Shown: piece after piece, positions 56,946 through 64,000 of the stretch
Position numbering within the stretch: position 1 is the first letter of the stretch
Layout of the letters: each line of letters begins with the position of its first letter
Assembly: GCF_008000755.1 (NCBI RefSeq)
Contig: NZ_CP041690.1
Span: forward strand, 2,295,260 to 2,359,259
Reading direction: 5' to 3'
From: Youhaiella tibetensis
GTDB taxonomy: Bacteria; Pseudomonadota; Alphaproteobacteria; Rhizobiales; Devosiaceae
DNA: 64,000 nt
Made by a program: the position numbers and the translations under genes
The notes under the pieces: generated by a model
What the model was told of the DNA's origin: nothing
The model's database searches: none
What the model saw: the letters and a program-made list of their open reading frames with translations, nothing else

Positions 56946-57299
56946 TTAGGCCGGCTTGTTGTCGTTGACCGGCTCGGCCTTCGAGCGCACGTCCGCAACC
57001 ATGGAGCGGACGACCTTGATCTTGACGCCCTGGGCGATCTCGACTTCGAGGTCTTCGCCTTCCTGTGCCTTGGTCACCTTGCCGACGATGCCGCCGGTGG
57101 TCACGATCGTATCCCCGCGACGGATGGCGCTGAGCATGGCCTGCTGTTGCTTCATCCGCTTCTGCTGCGGACGGAAGATCAGCAGCCAGAAGATGACGAC
57201 CAGCAGCAGGATGGGCATGAGCGAGGTCAGAATTTCCATCGTTCCGCCACCGCCCGGCGCTGCGCCGGCAGCCTGCGCAAAGGCTGGGGTTACAAACAT
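56946..57299 (-). CDS. yajC: Preprotein translocase subunit YajC
   Basis: 117 residues. One TM helix (LMPILLLVVIFWLLIF, about residues 27-43) followed by FRPQQKRMKQQQAML and a small beta domain (GDTIVTTGGIVGKV). Standard YajC. An N-terminal Gly/Pro/Ala-rich segment after a weak signal-like start. First gene of the yajC-secDF-Mth938-NDUFAF6-like operon. Confidence 0.96.
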   Translation of the reverse strand: MFVTPAFAQAAGAAPGGGGTMEILTSLMPILLLVVIFWLLIFRPQQKRMKQQQAMLSAIRRGDTIVTTGGIVGKVTKAQEGEDLEVEIAQGVKIKVVRSMVADVRSKAEPVNDNKPA

Positions 57300-57489
57300 G
57301 TAGGCACTCCTATGGTTGTCGACTTGGCTGTCGGCTTGTCAAAAGTTCGTTGATAATCCCATATAGGAGACGAACTTGGCTTGGCGAGACTACCCGCCTG
57401 AAAATCGCGCGGACTATACAGGTGGGCCCCCGCGATTGCAAAGCCAATCCGGGCGTTTCAGACCGGCCCTATACTTGAAGGAATGTCCC

Positions 57490-58368
57490 GTGAACAGCCA
57501 AGATTCGCTTGCGCAAATTGCTGCGTCGCTGGCCCGTATTGCCGAACATTTGAACGTGCTTGCGCCCCTGCCCGCCACCCGGGCAACCGGCCTCGATCTC
57601 GCCGACGCCTACCACTGGGATGCCCATCTCGGGCAGCTCATCCCCGTGCCCAAGGTCAGCCGCGTCCCGCTCGAGCTGCTCAAGGGCGTCGATGACGTCA
57701 GCAACACGCTCCTCCAGAACACGCTCCAGTTCGCCAAGGGCCTGGGCGCCAACAACGCCCTCCTCTGGGGTTCGCGCGGCATGGGCAAGAGCTCCCTGGT
57801 CAAGGCCGTCCACGCCCACGTTGCCGCCCTCAACGAACCCGACGTTCAGCGCCTCATCCTCATCGAGATCGCCCGCGAGGATATCGAGGGTCTGCCCACC
57901 CTCATGCGCATCATCCGCGACGAGCCGGCGCGCTTCATCGTCTTCTGCGACGATCTCTCCTTCGATCGCGACGAGACGAGCTACAAGTCCCTCAAGACCA
58001 TCCTCGACGGCGGCCTCGAAGGGCGCCCGGACAACGTCCTCTTCTACGCCACGTCCAACCGCCGCCACCTCATGCCCCGTGACATGATCGAGAACGAGCG
58101 CTCGACGGCCATCAATCCCGGCGAGGCCGTCGAGGAAAAGGTGTCGCTGTCCGATCGCTTCGGGCTCTGGCTCGGCTTCCACAATTGCGACCAGCCCACC
58201 TACCTGGCCATGATCGATGGCTACGTGGCCTATTACGGGCTCGACATCGACAAGGACGAGCTCAAGGCCAAGGCCATCGAATGGGCCGCGACGCGCGGCG
58301 CCCGCTCCGGCCGCGTCGCCATGCAGTTCGTGCGCGACCTGGCCGGCGCCATGGGCAAGGCGGTCTGA
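57490..58368 (+). CDS. DUF815 family ATP-binding protein
   Basis: 292 residues, AAA+-type ATPase: Walker A WGSRGMGKSSLVKAV (about residues 92-106), Walker B FIVFCDDLSFD, sensor ATSNRRHLMPRD. ARSGRVAMQFVRDL ends the protein. Function not established for the family; it is widespread in proteobacteria near yajC/secDF or near LysM-peptidase genes as here. GTG 57490 has AAGGA 9 bases upstream; the frame is open to 57376 with no ribosome site. Confidence 0.88.
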   Translation: MNSQDSLAQIAASLARIAEHLNVLAPLPATRATGLDLADAYHWDAHLGQLIPVPKVSRVPLELLKGVDDVSNTLLQNTLQFAKGLGANNALLWGSRGMGKSSLVKAVHAHVAALNEPDVQRLILIEIAREDIEGLPTLMRIIRDEPARFIVFCDDLSFDRDETSYKSLKTILDGGLEGRPDNVLFYATSNRRHLMPRDMIENERSTAINPGEAVEEKVSLSDRFGLWLGFHNCDQPTYLAMIDGYVAYYGLDIDKDELKAKAIEWAATRGARSGRVAMQFVRDLAGAMGKAV

Positions 58369-58381
58369 CCCCCATAACGCA

Positions 58382-58408
58382 AAAGGGCCCCGCGGGGCCC
58401 TTTCTTTT
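58382..58408. terminator. Bidirectional terminator between the DUF815 and LysM/LytM genes
   Basis: AAAGGGCCCC-GC-GGGGCCCTTT, a perfect 22-base palindrome followed by CTTTT on the plus strand. It lies 13 bases after the DUF815 stop and 17 before the convergent gene's stop. Confidence 0.92.
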
Positions 58409-58424
58409 GTCTTCGCTCGCCGGC

Positions 58425-59696
58425 TCAGCTTGCCAGCATCGGCATCGGATCGACGGGCGTCGCGCCCTTGCGCAGTTCGAAATGGAGCTGCGGACGGCTC
58501 ACCGAGCCGGTCATGCCCGCCGCGCCGATCGAGTCCCCGCGATTGACCACGTCGCCCTTGGCCACGCTCATCGACTTGAGATGCGCGTAGGCGGACACAT
58601 AGCCGTTCGCGTGCCGGATCAGGATCAGGTTGCCGTAGCCCTCCACGCCCGATCCGACATAGATGACCGTGCCGTTCTCGGCCGCGCGGATCGAAGCACC
58701 CTCGGGAGCCTCGATATTGATACCCGTACCCTTGGAGGCAGCGAAGTTCGTGATGATCTTGCCCGTGATCGGCCAGCGGAACTTGTCCGCGCCCGACATC
58801 GCCGGCTCCTGGAGCACAGGTGCCGGCTTGTTGGGCTGCACCGCTGCGGTCTGCAGGGTCTGCGCCGCCTTGGTCTGGGCGGCCGGGCTCGGCTGCGGAG
58901 TGCTCTTGAGCACACCCGGATCGGTGATTGCGGCGACCTGCCGCTGGGGCGTGGCGGCGGGCGTCACGACCGGGCTGGTCGTCACGTCGTCGCTGGCCGA
59001 AGCCACCTGGGTCGGCGCGCGCTTGGAGAGCAGGTCCGGGCGTCCCGGGATGACCAGCTTCTGGCCAACGAAGAGCTTGTCCGGCGAGAACGAGCCGTTG
59101 GCATTCAGGATCGCCTGCGCCGTCACATCGTAGCGGCGGGCGATGGTGTAGAGGGACTCTCCGCTTTCCACCACATGCACATAGGCATTGGACGGCACCA
59201 CCGAGAGGTTGGCCTGCTGGCTGGTATTGGCGACCGCGGTCGGCTTGAGCGCGGTGACGGGACTGTTGGGGAGAGTGCCCAGCGTGGTCTTGGCCGGGGC
59301 AAGAGATTGCTGTGCAGGCATGGCAGTTTGCGATCCGCTTGAGTTGGACGTGAGAACAGGCAAGTCTTCGGTAGAGACTGAGCCCAGCGGCGCCTGCGGT
59401 GCAGTGGCGAAGGTCGTCGGCTGGCTGGAGGAAGCGAAGCCGCCACCAACCATTCCGCCCCCACCGACATTCATCGGGGGAATGAACTGGCCTTCTGCGA
59501 CTTGCGTGGAGGCACCCAATGCGCTTGGCATGGGTTGGTTCAGATTGCTCGACCCGCTGTACGCCGTCGACCCCGTAGTCGTGGAGTCGCGGAAGCCGCC
59601 CATGGACGAACAACCGGAAAGTGCAGCGCTGCCAGCCAGTACGGCGGCAATCGCAACGGCGCCCTTGAGCGCTCTACCGGATGCGCGATTACTCAT
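58425..59696 (-). CDS. LysM/LytM-domain lipoprotein (NlpD/DipM-like, probably non-catalytic)
   Basis: About 423 residues. Lipoprotein signal (AAVLAGSAALSGC, lipobox Cys about residue 30), a long low-complexity Ser/Gln/Pro linker, one LysM domain (YVHVVESGESLYTIARRYDV), and a C-terminal M23/LytM domain (GYGNLILIRHANGYVSAYAHL). Zinc ligands of active M23 peptidases are missing: the HxxxD segment reads KGTGINI and the HxH segment QLHFE. It should therefore activate amidases, as NlpD/EnvC do, rather than cut peptidoglycan. Downstream of surE, the classic surE-nlpD order. Start ATG 59696. Confidence 0.88.
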   Translation of the reverse strand: MSNRASGRALKGAVAIAAVLAGSAALSGCSSMGGFRDSTTTGSTAYSGSSNLNQPMPSALGASTQVAEGQFIPPMNVGGGGMVGGGFASSSQPTTFATAPQAPLGSVSTEDLPVLTSNSSGSQTAMPAQQSLAPAKTTLGTLPNSPVTALKPTAVANTSQQANLSVVPSNAYVHVVESGESLYTIARRYDVTAQAILNANGSFSPDKLFVGQKLVIPGRPDLLSKRAPTQVASASDDVTTSPVVTPAATPQRQVAAITDPGVLKSTPQPSPAAQTKAAQTLQTAAVQPNKPAPVLQEPAMSGADKFRWPITGKIITNFAASKGTGINIEAPEGASIRAAENGTVIYVGSGVEGYGNLILIRHANGYVSAYAHLKSMSVAKGDVVNRGDSIGAAGMTGSVSRPQLHFELRKGATPVDPMPMLAS

Positions 59697-59816
59697 ATGT
59701 TCAACTCGTACGCAGGTACTCAATAAAATTGAGACTAGGGCGTTAAGGTAAAGACGAGTTTAAAAGCCCCGCGATTTGCGCGGCTTCGCCCTGCCTGCGT
59801 TAGAACTCGAGTAAGG

Positions 59817-61921
<2,105 letters not shown>

Positions 61922-61992
61922 TTAAACGGTCAGGTTCCCTCGCGGAACCGGCCTCTCGAATTGGGGCCGATTCCAGGGATGACGGAACTGGC

Positions 61993-62820
61993 CTAGTTGG
62001 ACTGCTCGGATGCTTCTGCTGCAAGGCGTTGAGCGCGCGATCGCTCCACCCAGCGCACCGATAGGATCGAGAGTTCGTAGAGCAGGTAGAGCGGGGTCGC
62101 AAGGCCGATCTGGGAGATCGGATCGGGCGGCGTCAGCAGAGCTGCCAGGATGAGGATGGCGACGATGGCGTAGCGCCGTCCCTTGCGCAGCTGATCGACA
62201 TTGATCAGTTCGATCCGCGCCAGAAGCGTCAGCACCACGGGCAGCTGGAAGCAGATGCCGAACGCGATGATGAGCGTCATAGCCAACCCGAGATACTCGC
62301 TGACGCTCGTCAGCATCTTGATCTCGCTGGTCTGCATGCCCGCAAAGAAATGCAGGGCCATCGGCAGCACCACGAAATAGACCATGGCCGCGCCGAGCAC
62401 GAAGAACACCGGCGTGGCAATGAGATACGGCACGAACGCCCGGCGTTCCTTCTTGTAGAGCCCCGGGGCCACGAACATGTAGATCTGGCTGGCAATCACC
62501 GGGAAGCCCAGGAAGATCGCCCCGAAGAGCGCCAGGTTGAGCTGGGTGAAGAAATATTCCTGGGGCGCCGTGTAGATGAGCTGCAACTCTTCGGGATGCG
62601 CCACGGCGCGCCGATAGGGGATCAGCAGCAGGTCGAAGATCTGGCTGGCGAACAGGAAGCACAGCAACATCAGCACGACGACGGCGATGGCGCAGTAGAT
62701 CAGGCGCTTGCGCAATTCGATGAGGTGGTCGAGCAGGGGCGCCTCGGAGCCGGCCAGTTCGTCCTCGTCCTCAGGCGACTGCTTGTTCGGATTTTCGAGC
62801 TGCGGAGCGGGCGAAGTCAT
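61993..62820 (-). CDS. tatC: Sec-independent protein translocase TatC
   Basis: 275 residues, six TM helices. LLDHLIELRKRLIYC at the N-terminus is the twin-arginine-binding segment; YTAPQEYFFTQLNLALFGA and FVAPGLYKKERR are conserved. The N-terminal 25 residues are an acidic extension. Starts 4 bases after the tatB stop. Confidence 0.97.
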   Translation of the reverse strand: MTSPAPQLENPNKQSPEDEDELAGSEAPLLDHLIELRKRLIYCAIAVVVLMLLCFLFASQIFDLLLIPYRRAVAHPEELQLIYTAPQEYFFTQLNLALFGAIFLGFPVIASQIYMFVAPGLYKKERRAFVPYLIATPVFFVLGAAMVYFVVLPMALHFFAGMQTSEIKMLTSVSEYLGLAMTLIIAFGICFQLPVVLTLLARIELINVDQLRKGRRYAIVAILILAALLTPPDPISQIGLATPLYLLYELSILSVRWVERSRAQRLAAEASEQSN

Positions 62821-62823
62821 GGC

Positions 62824-63555
62824 TTAGGGCTTCTCTTCCGCGTTCGGCGCAACCGCCTCGACCTTGGGCTTGGCGGCTGCCTTGGGCTTTGCCGCGGCCT
62901 TCGGTTTCGCCGGCGTCTTGGGCGCGACGTCTGCGGTCTTGCTCGCCGCCGGCTTGGCGGCGGCCTTTGGTGCTGTCTTGGGTGCGGCCTTCTTGGGCTC
63001 GGCCTTCTTGGCCGTAACCGGTGCCTCGGCAGGCGCAGGCGCGGCGGGCTTCTTGGCGCGCGGCTTGCGGGCGGGCTTTACCTCCGCTGCCGGCTGGGCC
63101 ACCGCATCGAGATCCTTTGCCGTCACGTGCGACGGCGGGATCGGGCTGAGGCGAGCACCCTTGATCGGTTCTGCGACCACCGGGGCGACGCTCGCCTCCG
63201 GCGGCTTCATGCCGGCTGCGGCGTGTATTTCGTCGACGATGCTTTCGGCCTTCGGATCCTTGGGCGCGATGGCGCCCGTCGGTTCGACCTGGCCGCTCGC
63301 GGTCGTGGCGTTGAACTCACGCCTGATCTCATCGGCCGTCTGCCGGAGCGGAGCGGTGATGGAATCGCGCAGGTTGCGGACTTCATTGAGGCCCGTCGTC
63401 TTGTTGAGCTCGCGCTGGAACTCAGTGCCCATGCGGCGGATCATGCCGGCAAACTTGCCGACACGCTGCATCACCATCGGCAAATCCTTGGGTCCGATGA
63501 TGATCAGCGCCACAACGCCGATGACAAGCATCTCAGTCCAGCCGACACCCAGCAT
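62824..63555 (-). CDS. tatB: Sec-independent protein translocase TatB
   Basis: 243 residues. MLGVGWTEMLVIGVVALI is the N-terminal TM helix with the TatB Glu, followed by the amphipathic helix (GPKDLPMVMQRVGKFAGMIRR across two segments). From about residue 150 the protein is a long Lys/Ala/Pro-rich tail with PKAAAKP repeats, like a histone H1 tail, longer than in E. coli TatB (171 residues). Confidence 0.96.
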   Translation of the reverse strand: MLGVGWTEMLVIGVVALIIIGPKDLPMVMQRVGKFAGMIRRMGTEFQRELNKTTGLNEVRNLRDSITAPLRQTADEIRREFNATTASGQVEPTGAIAPKDPKAESIVDEIHAAAGMKPPEASVAPVVAEPIKGARLSPIPPSHVTAKDLDAVAQPAAEVKPARKPRAKKPAAPAPAEAPVTAKKAEPKKAAPKTAPKAAAKPAASKTADVAPKTPAKPKAAAKPKAAAKPKVEAVAPNAEEKP

Positions 63556-63596
63556 GGCTAACTATCCTTCAATGCGGGCCGTAGCCTGGGACGCGC

Positions 63597-63812
63597 TCAG
63601 GCGTCCTTGCTTTTCTCGGTCTCGCTGGCAGCGTTGACCTTCGCATTGGCGTCGATCTGGGCCGGCTTGGTTTCTTCGTCGCGCATACCCTTCTGGAAGG
63701 CTTTGATGCCCGAAGCCACCTCACCCATCATGCCGGAGATCTTGCCCCGGCCAAAGAGCAACAGCACGACGACTGCCACAACGAGAATACCCCAAATTCC
63801 TGGCGCGTGCAT
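63597..63812 (-). CDS. tatA: Sec-independent protein translocase TatA
   Basis: 71 residues: short TM helix ([16 protein letters not shown]), hinge [20 protein letters not shown], then a charged tail. Pore-forming subunit. First of tatABC; AGGAGACGC lies before the ATG. Confidence 0.96.
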   Translation of the reverse strand: MHAPGIWGILVVAVVVLLLFGRGKISGMMGEVASGIKAFQKGMRDEETKPAQIDANAKVNAASETEKSKDA

Positions 63813-63862
63813 TTGCGTCTCCTAAGCGGTCAGGCACGTAAAACGTGCAGTGAGAAATATGT

Positions 63863-64000
63863 TCAATCGGCCGGAAACACAAGGACGTGGTCCGGGTTGA
63901 GGGTCAGGAAAACGTCACGACCCGGTAAAATTTCGGCGTTCGAGCGCTGCCGGATGCCGATGGGCCGGTCGAGGCCGGAAACCTTGACTTCGTAGATATC
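63863..64000 (-). CDS. ABC transporter ATP-binding protein, C-terminal end with TOBE domain
   Basis: Only the last 45 codons and the stop are in the window. The segment (DIYEVKVSGLDRPIGIRQRS, then LPGRDVFLTLNPDHVLVFPAD) looks like the second half of a TOBE_2 domain from a spermidine/putrescine-, Fe3+- or sugar-type importer ATPase. The gene lies upstream of tatA on the same strand; a GCACGT-AAA-ACGTGC hairpin (63834-63848) sits between them. Substrate unknown. Confidence 0.7.
   Translation of the reverse strand, partial: DIYEVKVSGLDRPIGIRQRSNAEILPGRDVFLTLNPDHVLVFPAD

Noticed and set aside
57469-59613. 714-codon minus frame across the LysM/LytM gene and the DUF815 gene
   Set aside because: Covers two convergent real genes and their bidirectional terminator.

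Overview
The window is a high-GC, gene-dense stretch of a bacterial chromosome. The gene content points to an alphaproteobacterium of the order Hyphomicrobiales, and my best guess is a Devosia-like organism. Supporting points are tatA-tatB-tatC-serS-surE-LysM/LytM, yajC with a fused secDF, the tig/clpP/clpX/lon/HU/tRNA-Val/tRNA-Asp order, glnB-glnA behind a sigma-54 promoter, and LexA boxes of the GTTC-N7-GTTC type. The genus is an inference from gene order and protein style, not a database result. There is no rRNA, IS element, prophage, integrase or CRISPR array.

Layout. 1-6.5 kb: the start of an exported protein gene (minus), then a plus-strand sugar or sugar-alcohol operon (GatZ/KbaZ-like protein, SDR dehydrogenase, PfkB kinase, binding protein, permease, ATPase). 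6.5-10.3 kb: a heterodimeric ABC exporter (minus). 10.4-12.9 kb: VIT/CCC1 membrane protein, ExoD-like protein, a 61-residue membrane protein, a deaminase. 12.9-31.2 kb: a protein quality-control backbone on the minus strand (tRNA-Asp, tRNA-Val, HU, lon, clpX, clpP, tig, tRNA-Leu). Accessory cargo interrupts it: TetR/SDR/TetA-like efflux, two divergent citrate-synthase-fold genes, an Rsm22-like protein, a P450, an SMR transporter and others. 31.3-33.5 kb: glnB-glnA. 33.5-38.1 kb: an ABC-F gene with a candidate attenuator, then gyrA. 38.2-42.6 kb: the HxlR/QorB pair, and an MMPL/RND exporter coupled to a small exported protein. 42.7-46.5 kb: ssb and uvrA, divergent, with two LexA boxes. 46.7-51.2 kb: two tiny DUF1127-type genes, a GST, trmFO, and a TetR/FAD monooxygenase pair. 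51.3-64 kb: DUF4153 protein, complex-I-assembly-type proteins, secDF, yajC, a DUF815 ATPase, a LysM/LytM lipoprotein, surE, serS, tatCBA and the end of an ABC ATPase gene.

The most interesting signal is in the roughly 330-base gap between gyrA and the ABC-F gene. A strong Shine-Dalgarno sequence precedes a 24-codon leader ORF carrying Arg-Gln-Arg, the +X+ pattern known from macrolide-arrest leaders. The end of the leader can pair either with its own middle or with RNA further downstream. I read this as a probable antibiotic-sensing translational attenuator for the ABC-F ribosome-protection ATPase. Other notable signals are a perfect LexA box just upstream of a TetA-like efflux gene, an RpoH-type promoter before lon, a citrate synthase fused to a helix-turn-helix domain divergent from a second citrate synthase whose catalytic Asp position is Glu, and GyrA with Ala and Met at the two main quinolone-contact positions.
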